A stretch of 5,607 nucleotides of DNA from Chloroflexota bacterium (lineage in GTDB: Bacteria > Chloroflexota > Anaerolineae > Aggregatilineales > Phototrophicaceae). The notes under the pieces were generated by a model that had not been told where the DNA came from, did no database searches, and worked only from the letters and a program-made list of their open reading frames with translations. Below, one piece after another: positions 1 to 5,607 of the stretch (positions within the stretch are counted from its first letter, which is position 1; every line of letters starts with the position of its first letter). The DNA lies in contig JAEVZT010000403.1 of NCBI GenBank assembly GCA_023392115.1, positions 1-5,607 of the forward strand, read 5' to 3'. The position numbers and the translations under genes are program-made.

Positions 1-1488
1 GAAATAGACTCACAAGGGCAGCCCGATCTCGTCCGTATCATTCGCCGGTTCGCGGGCATGACCGGAGAAACGCTGCTGCCGCCGCTGTGGGCATTTGGCT
101 TGTGGATGAGCGGCAACGAGTGGAACACTCAGGCTCGCATCGAACGCGAAGTTGCCACGTCGTTTGAACACGGCATCGTTCCGTCGGTCGTCGTCATCGA
201 AGCGTGGAGCGACGAAACCACGTTCTATATCTGGAACGACGCGCAGTACACGCCCGTTCCCGGTGACCGGATGCTCCGCTACGGTGATTTTACCTTCCCG
301 CCTGATGGCAAGTGGACGAACCCCAAGGCGATGGTCGATCAACTGCACCGGCAGAACATTCGCGTGCTCTTGTGGCAAATTCCGGTGATGAAGAAGGCGG
401 ATCATGCGCACGCGCAGCACGACGCGGATCGCGCCTACTTCGCGCAGCAGCGTTTCGGCGTACAGGAGCCGGACGGGGCGCTGCATTCGGTTCGCCCGTT
501 CTGGTTTCGCGGCGGCTGGCTGTGGGATGTCACCAACCCTGCTGCCCGCGACTGGTGGCTGAACAAACGCGCTTATCTGCTCGACGAGATTGGCATTGAC
601 GGGTTCAAAACCGATGGCGGCGAACACCTGTGGAGTACTGAGGTCGTGTTTGCCGACGGTCGAGCGGGCAAAGACGTGTGGAACGAGTATCCCCTGTTGT
701 ACACGAAGGCGTACTACGACTTCGCCAACGCGCATCACCGCGAAAAGCACGCCCTTACGTTCAGCCGTGCCGGGTTTACCGGGTCGCACAGCGCTCCGGC
801 ACACTGGGCAGGCGATGAAAACTCGACTTGGGAGGCGTACCGCCATTCGATCCTTGCAGGCTTGTCCGCGGCGGCATCGGGGAGCGCGTTCTGGGGGTGG
901 GACTTTGGCGGGTTCAGCGGGGAAATCCCCTCCGCCGAATTGTACTTGCGCGGCGCGGCGATGGCGGCGTTCTGCCCGATTTTTCAGTACCATTCAGAGT
1001 ACAACGCGCACCGCACACCCTCGCACGACCGCACACCTTGGAACATTCAAGCGCGCACCGGCGACGAGCGCGTGATCCCGATTTTTCGCTTCTTCACGAA
1101 TGTCCGGCACAACTTAATGCCGTACATCTGGCAGGAAGCGCAGCACAGCGCCGCTTCAGGCGAGCCCATGATGCGCGCGCTCAGATGGTCTTGCGCGCAA
1201 GCGAGCGATTACCATTACTTCTTCGGGCGTGATCTGCTCATCTGCCCGGTTACTGAGGAAGGCGCGGCGCGTGCTGCCATCTACCTTCCCGCCGGTCGCT
1301 GGCACGATCTTTGGACAGGCGACGCCTTCGACGGGGATACCGTGATCACCGTTGATACGCCGCTCGACCGCCTTCCCGTCTTCGCGCGCAGCGGCGCGAG
1401 GATTCCGGTAAACTTGGGCGAAGGCGGCAAATTGGGCGATCCGGCAGATCGCACGGGCGAAGCAAACGGAATGCTGGTTTTCGATTAG
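1..1488 (+). CDS. GH31 glycoside hydrolase, alpha-xylosidase-like, 5' end missing
   Basis: Retaining alpha-glycosidase of family 31, acting on non-reducing-end alpha-linked xylose or glucose. The frame is open from base 1, so the ATG at 58 is internal (it sits in RFAGMTGETLLPP, just before the barrel motif LPPLWAFGLWMS) and the N-terminal beta-sandwich lies off the window. Numbering codons from base 1, the nucleophile is Asp205 in GIDGFKTDGGEHLW and the acid/base is Asp272 in HWAGDENSTW. They are 67 residues apart, against 66 for D416/D482 of E. coli YicI. Other family signatures are FWGWDFGGFSG (from about base 889), IFQYHSE and the proximal beta-domain motif LPVFARSGARIP. The KTD form of the nucleophile motif resembles YicI alpha-xylosidase rather than the WxDMNE of many alpha-glucosidases, so alpha-xylosidase is favoured but unproven. 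The protein ends only about 30 residues after LPVFARSG, so the distal C-terminal beta-domain of YicI-type enzymes seems absent. No signal peptide can be judged. Family certain, substrate uncertain. Confidence 0.93.
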   Translation, partial: EIDSQGQPDLVRIIRRFAGMTGETLLPPLWAFGLWMSGNEWNTQARIEREVATSFEHGIVPSVVVIEAWSDETTFYIWNDAQYTPVPGDRMLRYGDFTFPPDGKWTNPKAMVDQLHRQNIRVLLWQIPVMKKADHAHAQHDADRAYFAQQRFGVQEPDGALHSVRPFWFRGGWLWDVTNPAARDWWLNKRAYLLDEIGIDGFKTDGGEHLWSTEVVFADGRAGKDVWNEYPLLYTKAYYDFANAHHREKHALTFSRAGFTGSHSAPAHWAGDENSTWEAYRHSILAGLSAAASGSAFWGWDFGGFSGEIPSAELYLRGAAMAAFCPIFQYHSEYNAHRTPSHDRTPWNIQARTGDERVIPIFRFFTNVRHNLMPYIWQEAQHSAASGEPMMRALRWSCAQASDYHYFFGRDLLICPVTEEGAARAAIYLPAGRWHDLWTGDAFDGDTVITVDTPLDRLPVFARSGARIPVNLGEGGKLGDPADRTGEANGMLVFD

Positions 1489-1512
1489 TCGAGGCTGCAT
1501 TTCCAGCATTTT
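1468..1512 (+). terminator. Terminator-like hairpin spanning the GH31 stop codon
   Basis: AATGCTGG (1470-1477) pairs perfectly with CCAGCATT (1503-1510), and two G-T wobbles (1468-1469 with 1511-1512) can extend the stem. The 25-base loop contains a second small hairpin, TCGA-TTAG-TCGA (1481-1492), which includes the TAG stop (1486-1488). The right arm runs into a broken T-rich stretch (ATTTTGGTTTATCC). This could be an intrinsic terminator for the GH31 transcript, but the long loop and interrupted T-run make it a weak one. Confidence 0.35.
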
Positions 1513-1603
1513 GGTTTATCCTCTATTTGCGAGCCACCGCATCCGTGTCTGACGGCTGCAAGCTGAATCGCCGCTGTTGGCTCAAGACAGTTCATAATGG
1601 GTA

Positions 1604-1632
1604 TTGAAGGCTCGACGCTTCAGTGCGATACT
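1604..1632 (+). promoter_or_regulatory. Candidate sigma-70-type promoter for the MFS gene
   Basis: TTGAAG (1604-1609) and GATACT (1627-1632) each match 4 of 6 consensus bases and are separated by the ideal 17 bases. Transcription would start near 1639, giving a leader of about 30 bases before the ATG at 1670. The match is moderate and found by eye only. Confidence 0.35.
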
Positions 1633-1635
1633 GAA
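1619..1635. promoter_or_regulatory. 17-base palindrome, possible repressor operator
   Basis: TTCAGT (1619-1624) and ACTGAA (1630-1635) are perfect inverted 6-base arms around a 5-base centre. The palindrome covers the candidate -10 hexamer, which is where a dimeric repressor would block RNA polymerase. No regulator gene is in the window and I cannot assign the site to a known family. An RNA hairpin is a less likely reading because the arms are short and would lie at or upstream of the predicted transcript start. Confidence 0.3.
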
Positions 1636-1657
1636 TGCTTGTTGATGTGACCATTAC

Positions 1658-1661
1658 AGGA
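1658..1661 (+). promoter_or_regulatory. Ribosome binding site of the MFS gene
   Basis: AGGA lies 8 bases before the ATG at 1670. This good Shine-Dalgarno spacing supports that start over the in-frame Met at residue 34. Confidence 0.6.
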
Positions 1662-1669
1662 TTCGACTC

Positions 1670-2848
1670 ATGTCGTCCTCTTCAATCTCGGAGCGAAAAT
1701 ATCCGTCGCTGCCCTATGTCGTCGCCATCTTCACTCTGTCGCGTACGACCATCGATACCGCGGCTCGCATGGTTTATCCGCTGCTGCCTGTCTTTGCGCG
1801 CGAAGTCGAGGTTGGAGTTGGCGCGATCGTCAGCATCTTGGCGCTGGTGCAGTTGATGGGACTCGTATCGCCTTTTATCGGCATGACTTCCGAACGACGC
1901 GGACGCAAGTTCACGGTGCTGGTGGGGCTGCTGTGCTTCATGGTCGGAACGCTGGCAGTCTTCATCTCGCCGAATTTCGTTGGTTTGTCCGTCGCGCTGC
2001 TGATCGGAGCCTTCGGCAAGTATGCGTTTGGACCGGCGGCACAGGCGTACATCGGCGATAGAGTGCCGTATGCCCGGCGCGGCAGGTATCTGGGAATCAT
2101 CGAACTTGCTTGGTCGGGAGCGTTCTTGTTCGGTGTGCCGGCGATGACGTGGCTGATTGCGACTTTCAACTGGCAAGCGCCGTTTGCCGCGCTGGCGATA
2201 CTATCGGCTGTCGGAGCCGCTGCTGCTTGGGTGCTTCTTGAGCCAGACCAGCCGGCAGCCGTCCACCATGTCGCCTTCCTCAGCGCGCTGCGTGCTGCCG
2301 TCCAGAGTCCGATGGCGCTTGCCGGACTGTGCTTGGGCTTCACGATCAGTGCCGCCAATCAACTGGTGAGCGTGGTGTTCGGCACATGGATAGAAGCCTC
2401 GTTCGGGATTCAACTTGCGGTGCTGGCAGTCGCGGCGGCAGTGATTGGAGTCGCGGAACTCAAAGGCGAGAGCATTGTCGCCCTTCTCTCCGATCGTGTT
2501 GGCAAGCGCCGGTTGGTCTTGTACGGCGTCGGTGGCAACATCCTCGCCTGCCTGATCCTGCCGTTGACGGATATCAGCCTCGCTGCCGCGCTGGCAGGAC
2601 TTTTCTTCTTCTACCTCACGTTTGAACTCAGCGTAGTCGCCAGCATCCCGCTGGCGTCGGAACTCAGCCCGCAGTCACGCGCCATGTATCTGACGGTGCT
2701 GGTGACTGCCATCACTTTAGGGCGCGCGCTGTTCACGCCGGTTGCCCCGGCGCTGTATGCCTCCGGTCTTTTCGCCAACTGTCTGGTTGCTGCCGGGTTA
2801 AATCTGCTCGCTTTCGCCGTGGTCTGGAAATTCATTTCGGTGAAGTAG
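1670..2848 (+). CDS. Major facilitator superfamily transporter (12-TM, DHA1/sugar-efflux-like)
   Basis: Complete 392-residue integral inner-membrane protein, normal length for a 12-helix MFS carrier that works by proton- or solute-coupled transport. Hydrophobic segments fall at roughly residues 14-34, 50-71, 81-100, 103-124, 140-162, 170-190, 213-238, 248-265, 280-300, 303-325, 338-360 and 366-389. The MFS motif A in the loop between helices 2 and 3 is clear (GMTSERRGRKF, 71-81), and its half-repeat copy appears between helices 8 and 9 (LLSDRVGKRR, 272-281). A basic loop between helices 4 and 5 reads VPYARRGRYLG (132-142). The start is the ATG preceded by AGGA. It lies downstream of a GH31 gene and converges on araA, so a sugar or oligosaccharide substrate is a reasonable inference. 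The sequence itself would equally allow a drug or metabolite exporter. No substrate-determining residues can be recognised. Confidence 0.9.
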   Translation: MSSSSISERKYPSLPYVVAIFTLSRTTIDTAARMVYPLLPVFAREVEVGVGAIVSILALVQLMGLVSPFIGMTSERRGRKFTVLVGLLCFMVGTLAVFISPNFVGLSVALLIGAFGKYAFGPAAQAYIGDRVPYARRGRYLGIIELAWSGAFLFGVPAMTWLIATFNWQAPFAALAILSAVGAAAAWVLLEPDQPAAVHHVAFLSALRAAVQSPMALAGLCLGFTISAANQLVSVVFGTWIEASFGIQLAVLAVAAAVIGVAELKGESIVALLSDRVGKRRLVLYGVGGNILACLILPLTDISLAAALAGLFFFYLTFELSVVASIPLASELSPQSRAMYLTVLVTAITLGRALFTPVAPALYASGLFANCLVAAGLNLLAFAVVWKFISVK

Positions 2849-2902
2849 CGAACGCGGCAGACGGCAAATTTCTGAAATTGAACAACTTGATAGTGACCCC
2901 CG
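2849..2902. other. Convergent spacer between MFS gene and araA
   Basis: Only 54 bases separate the two convergent stop codons. It is richer in A+T than its surroundings and holds a small AT-only inverted repeat (AATTTC-T-GAAATT, about 2867-2879). This is too weak and tightly looped to call an intrinsic terminator in either direction. No other structure was seen. Confidence 0.5.
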
Positions 2903-4396
2903 CTATTTCAGCAGGTAGTACATCTCGTTCCAGCGCAGTTGATCCTTGAAGGCGCGCAGCCGCGTCTCCGCATCGATTTGCAGGTATTCGATCCCCGCGA
3001 TTTCCGCGAAATCGTAGAGATGGTCGCTCGTCAGCGCCTGACTATAGCCGGTGTGATGCGCGCCACCCGCGTAGATCCACGCTGTCGCCGCGGTCTTCAG
3101 ATCGGGCTGCGGCACCCACAGCGCGCGCGCGACCGGTAGTCGCGGCAGCGGTTCGGCGGGCGCGACCCCGTCGACGAGGTTCACCAGCAACCGGAAGCGA
3201 TTGCCCATGTCCATCAGCGCGGCGTTGAGCCCCTGCCCCACGCGCGCGTTGAAAACCAGCCGCGCCGGATCGGCTTTGCCGCCGATACCCAGCGGATGCA
3301 CTTCCAGCCGCGCCTGCTCGCCGGCAATCGACGGGCAGATTTCGAGCATGTGCGCTCCTAGAACCTGCATGCCGTCGGGGTGCAGGTGGTAGGTGTAATC
3401 TTCCATGAATGATGTGCCGCCGTCCAAGCCGCGGCTCATCACCTTCATCGCGCGCACCAGCGCCGCCGTCTTCCAGTCGCCTTCGCCCGCGAATCCATAG
3501 CCGTCCGCCATCAAGCGCTGCACCGCCAATCCCGGAAGCTGCACCAGCCCGTGCAAATCCTCGAACGTGGTCGTAAACGCGGTGAAGCGCCCGTTCTCCA
3601 GAAATCGACGCAGCCCGATCTCGATGCGGGCGGCTTCGCGCACCGACTCATGCCGCGCCCCGCCAACGCGCAAATCGTCGGCAATGCTGTAGGTCGCCTC
3701 GTAGACTCCGATCAGCGCGGAGATCTCGCTGTCCGTCACAGCGCGCACCACTTCAGCCAGATCGCCAACGCCGTAGCCGTACACCTGATAGCCAAGTCGC
3801 ATTTGCGCTTCAACCTTGTCGCCTTCGGTCACGGCGACCGAGCGCATGTTGTCGCCAAAGCGCACGAGGCGAGCGTTCTGCGCATCGTGCCACGCGCACG
3901 CGGCGCGCATCCACGTATCGATCTGCTGCTGAACGTCGACTTCGCTCCAATGCCCGACGACGACTTTCCGGTTGCGGCGCATGCGGCTGACCATGAAACC
4001 GAACTCGCGATCGCCGTGCGCCGCTTGGTTGAGATTCATGAAATCCATGTCGATCTCTGACCATGGAATGTCACGGTTGTACTGCGTGTGCAGGTGCAGC
4101 ATCGGCTTTTGCAGCGCGTTCAACCCGGCGATCCAGTTGCGCGCCGGCGAAAACGTGTGCATCCACGTAATCACGCCGACACAGTTCGCGTCGACGTTCG
4201 CCGCCTGACACACGGACAGGATTTCTTCGGGCGTCGTCAGCACCGGCTTGTAGACAACCTTCGTCGCCAGCGCCGCGTCGTCCAGCGCGTTCACCATCGC
4301 CTGCGCGTGCTGCGCGACCTGTTCCAGCGTTTCCGGTCCGTACAAGTGCTGGCTGCCGGTGAGAAACCAGACTTCGAGCGTTTCAAATGCGTGCAT
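2903..4396 (-). CDS. araA: L-arabinose isomerase
   Basis: Cytoplasmic, Mn(II)-dependent aldose-ketose isomerase that converts L-arabinose to L-ribulose, the first step of bacterial arabinose catabolism. The protein is collinear with E. coli AraA along its length: [17 protein letters not shown] near the N-terminus, then [70 protein letters not shown] and [10 protein letters not shown]. Counting from the chosen start, the metal and catalytic residues are Glu305, Glu332, His349 and His448, spaced like E306, E333, H350 and H450 of E. coli. I chose the ATG at 4394-4396 (497 residues) over the in-frame TTG four codons upstream (4406-4408). The ATG places EVWF at residue 8 as in E. coli, and GGA lies 7 bases before it, overlapping that TTG. 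It follows the arabinofuranosidase gene on the same strand after 88 bases. Intact, with no frameshift. Confidence 0.98.
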   Translation of the reverse strand: MHAFETLEVWFLTGSQHLYGPETLEQVAQHAQAMVNALDDAALATKVVYKPVLTTPEEILSVCQAANVDANCVGVITWMHTFSPARNWIAGLNALQKPMLHLHTQYNRDIPWSEIDMDFMNLNQAAHGDREFGFMVSRMRRNRKVVVGHWSEVDVQQQIDTWMRAACAWHDAQNARLVRFGDNMRSVAVTEGDKVEAQMRLGYQVYGYGVGDLAEVVRAVTDSEISALIGVYEATYSIADDLRVGGARHESVREAARIEIGLRRFLENGRFTAFTTTFEDLHGLVQLPGLAVQRLMADGYGFAGEGDWKTAALVRAMKVMSRGLDGGTSFMEDYTYHLHPDGMQVLGAHMLEICPSIAGEQARLEVHPLGIGGKADPARLVFNARVGQGLNAALMDMGNRFRLLVNLVDGVAPAEPLPRLPVARALWVPQPDLKTAATAWIYAGGAHHTGYSQALTSDHLYDFAEIAGIEYLQIDAETRLRAFKDQLRWNEMYYLLK

Positions 4397-4403
4397 GTCT
4401 CGA

Positions 4404-4406
4404 TCC
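4404..4406 (-). promoter_or_regulatory. Ribosome binding site deciding the araA start
   Basis: On the minus strand GGA sits 7 bases before the ATG at 4396, within TTGGATCGAGAC. Because the upstream TTG codon overlaps this site, the ATG is the better start. Confidence 0.45.
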
Positions 4407-4433
4407 AATCGTTTACGTCAGGCGAGCGACCAA

Positions 4434-4461
4434 ATCATAGCGCGATCCAACGCTTGATCCA
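4434..4461 (-). promoter_or_regulatory. Weak candidate promoter for araA
   Basis: On the minus strand TATGAT (4434-4439) matches 5 of 6 bases of the -10 consensus. The -35 candidate TGGATC (4456-4461), 16 bases upstream, matches only 3 of 6. It would start transcription near 4427, about 30 bases before the ATG, and could allow araA expression independent of the upstream gene. The poor -35 means an activator would probably be needed, if it is a promoter at all. Confidence 0.2.
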
Positions 4462-4473
4462 CGTTGTACGCGC
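4440..4473 (-). other. Intercistronic hairpin between arabinofuranosidase gene and araA
   Basis: GCGCG (4440-4444) pairs with CGCGC (4469-4473), and CAACG (4448-4452) pairs with CGTTG (4462-4466). That gives ten base pairs with a 3-by-2 internal loop and a 9-base terminal loop. In minus-strand mRNA it begins 11 bases after the arabinofuranosidase stop codon. It is followed by TATGATTTGG rather than a T-run, so it looks more like an mRNA-stabilising or attenuating hairpin, or a weak terminator, than a strong intrinsic terminator. Confidence 0.4.
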
Positions 4474-4484
4474 ATCAGGTTCCT

Positions 4485-5607
4485 TTAAGCAAACTGGACG
4501 GTGGCGATCGAGTGCGGCGGAAGCTCGATCCGCCACTGTCCCGCGCCATCGGCTTCGACCGCGAGGGGGACGAGTTTCACCCGATCAGGCGCTTGCTCGT
4601 CGTTGACCGCGCGCGGCGAATCGGCGCTGAGAAGCTGTCCGCCGTTGACCTGTCCGCCGGAAGGCACGACGAGCGTCACCGCGGCGGCTTGGTTGAAGTG
4701 TCGATTCGTGAGCGTCACCGCCGTCCTGCCTTCCGTCGACGACGCGGTCGCCGTAACCGCGCTGATCGCCTCATTCCCGGGCAGCGATACGCCGTGCGCG
4801 ACGTCGACCGGCAGCGCGACAGCGCCGATGTGCGGCGTATGAAGCTGCAGCGCGTAGTACGTCGGCGTGACCCACATCGCCGCGCCGGCGGTCATGACCG
4901 GCGCGTGCAGAACGTTGACAATCTGCGCGAGGTTCGCCAGCGACAGCACGTTGCATTGATGGTGGAACCCTTCGAGCGCCACCCCGACCGCGATCGCGTC
5001 GCGCAGCGTGCCCGCCTGCTCATAGGTGATCGGCTGGCGGTGCAGGTCGCAGTTCGGTCCCCAAGGACGTGCTTCAGGATGCCACACCCCCCACTCGTCA
5101 AGCGCGATGCCGATCCGGTGGTCAGAGTCACCGAGCGCTTCCCGCACCATGTCGGCGGTGCGGCTGACAAAGTCTTCTGTCGCGTGTGCTTCCGCCAGCA
5201 GCGCGTAATACTGTGCTTCGGTGAAGTCCAATTCGGTGCCGCTTTGCAGCCAGTAGCGGTGGATCGACAGATGATCGACCAGCTTCAGATGGTGCCGGTT
5301 CGTCTCCAGAAACTGCTGGTTCCACTCGTCTTCCTGACCACAAGCCACCAGCTCGATCGTCGTGTCGACATGGCGGAGCATGGTGGCATAGCGCCGGTAC
5401 TCGCGCGCATACGTCTCGGCGTCGTAGTTGCCACCGCATCCCCAGTTCTCATTGCCGACACCCCACAGGGTCACGCCGAACGGTTCGCGCGCGCCGTTGG
5501 CGACACGTTCATCGCCGAGCGTCGTCCGCAGCGCTGTGTTGCAGTACTCTACCCAGTCGCAAAGTTCTTGTGGCGACCCGCTGCCGACATTGCCGGCGAG
5601 ATACGGC
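4485..5607 (-). CDS. abfA: GH51 alpha-L-arabinofuranosidase, N-terminus missing
   Basis: Retaining exo-enzyme that releases terminal alpha-L-arabinofuranose from arabinan, arabinoxylan or their oligosaccharides. The frame runs off the right edge and 373 residues are visible, so roughly 120 N-terminal residues are absent compared with typical 500-residue members. The GTG at 5472-5474 is internal, because upstream codons read family sequence (LAGNVGSGSP then DWVEYCN). The acid/base is the Glu of WGVGNENWGCGGN (codon 5448-5450) and the nucleophile is the Glu of ALDEWGVWHPE (5094-5096). They are 118 residues apart, against 119 for E175/E294 of Geobacillus AbfA. The LSLANLAQIVNVLHAP helix, the TPTYYALQLH strand and the C-terminal beta-sandwich ending LPPHSIATVQFA are all typical. 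Family 51 enzymes are commonly intracellular; localisation cannot be read here because the N-terminus is missing. It is followed by araA, so it probably feeds arabinose directly into that pathway. Some GH51 members are endoglucanases, but these motifs and the neighbour fit arabinofuranosidase. Confidence 0.95.
   Translation of the reverse strand, partial: PYLAGNVGSGSPQELCDWVEYCNTALRTTLGDERVANGAREPFGVTLWGVGNENWGCGGNYDAETYAREYRRYATMLRHVDTTIELVACGQEDEWNQQFLETNRHHLKLVDHLSIHRYWLQSGTELDFTEAQYYALLAEAHATEDFVSRTADMVREALGDSDHRIGIALDEWGVWHPEARPWGPNCDLHRQPITYEQAGTLRDAIAVGVALEGFHHQCNVLSLANLAQIVNVLHAPVMTAGAAMWVTPTYYALQLHTPHIGAVALPVDVAHGVSLPGNEAISAVTATASSTEGRTAVTLTNRHFNQAAAVTLVVPSGGQVNGGQLLSADSPRAVNDEQAPDRVKLVPLAVEADGAGQWRIELPPHSIATVQFA

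Larger units (their letters stand above)
1489..1669. other. Intergenic gap between GH31 gene and transporter gene
   Basis: This 181-base gap has stop codons in the GH31 frame and no convincing small gene in the others. Its left edge carries the right arm of the terminator-like hairpin. Its right third carries the candidate promoter, the palindrome and the ribosome binding site of the transporter gene. The gap argues that the transporter is transcribed separately from, or at least can be regulated apart from, the GH31 gene. Confidence 0.7.

Noticed and set aside
10..993. 327-codon open frame on the minus strand opposite the GH31 gene
   Set aside because: The plus strand encodes unmistakable GH31 motifs over the same bases. 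The antisense product is Arg/Pro/Val-rich with no recognisable domain, as expected from a high-G+C shadow frame.
1577..1598. Alternative promoter TTGGCT / CATAAT
   Set aside because: The two boxes are only 10 bases apart, too close for a sigma-70 promoter, and no better -35 box lies at the right distance.
1682..2358. Overlapping minus-strand open frames within the MFS gene
   Set aside because: The plus-strand protein has helices and MFS motif A. The antisense frames are low-complexity shadows without supporting start signals.
2860..2902. Possible bidirectional terminator in the convergent spacer
   Set aside because: The only inverted repeat has a one-base loop and AT-only outer pairs. The ATAG/CTAT pair near 2890-2907 is just four bases, so neither supports a terminator call.
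3551..4060. 169-codon plus-strand open frame inside araA
   Set aside because: It is antisense to conserved AraA sequence. Its composition is that of a complement frame and it has no recognisable motif.
4406..4408. TTG as the araA start, giving 501 residues
   Set aside because: It overlaps the Shine-Dalgarno-like GGA of the ATG four codons downstream, and the ATG start aligns the N-terminus with E. coli AraA.
4088..4606. 172-codon plus-strand frame crossing the abfA-araA gap
   Set aside because: It is antisense to both real genes at its ends, is Arg/His/Val-rich, and runs through the hairpin and candidate promoter of the gap without any domain signature.
5472..5474. GTG as the start of the GH51 gene
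   Set aside because: The frame continues upstream to the window edge with typical GH51 sequence, and this codon lies just eight codons before the catalytic acid/base Glu.

Overview
This 5.6 kb window is a bacterial plant-polysaccharide (hemicellulose) utilisation segment of fairly high G+C. All of it is chromosomal-looking coding DNA with short gaps. I see no phage, transposon, CRISPR or RNA gene. Nothing identifies the taxon firmly. The G+C content, Shine-Dalgarno-type ribosome sites and the flavour of the proteins would fit a Chloroflexota-like or similar carbohydrate-degrading bacterium, but that is only a guess.

Layout: two pairs of genes face each other. On the plus strand, bases 1-1488 hold the catalytic and C-terminal part of a family 31 glycoside hydrolase whose start lies off the left edge. 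A 181-base gap follows, with a terminator-like hairpin and a candidate promoter with a palindrome. Then comes a complete 392-residue major facilitator superfamily transporter (1670-2848). On the minus strand, read from the right edge, are the last 373 residues of a family 51 alpha-L-arabinofuranosidase (4485-5607). An 88-base gap with a strong imperfect hairpin follows, then a complete L-arabinose isomerase, araA (2903-4396). The two pairs converge on a 54-base spacer at 2849-2902.

How the genes work together (inference from family knowledge): the arabinofuranosidase frees L-arabinose from arabinoxylan or arabino-oligosaccharide side chains, and AraA converts it to L-ribulose, the first intracellular step of the arabinose pathway. 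The kinase (AraB) and epimerase (AraD) are not in the window. The GH31 enzyme has the KTD nucleophile motif seen in YicI-type alpha-xylosidases and could remove alpha-linked xylose or glucose from the same class of oligosaccharides. The transporter may move a sugar or oligosaccharide, but its substrate cannot be read from sequence.

I did not find an undescribed system. The items most worth a second look are the 17-base palindrome over the candidate -10 box of the transporter gene, the hairpin between the arabinofuranosidase and araA genes, and the short C-terminus of the GH31 enzyme.
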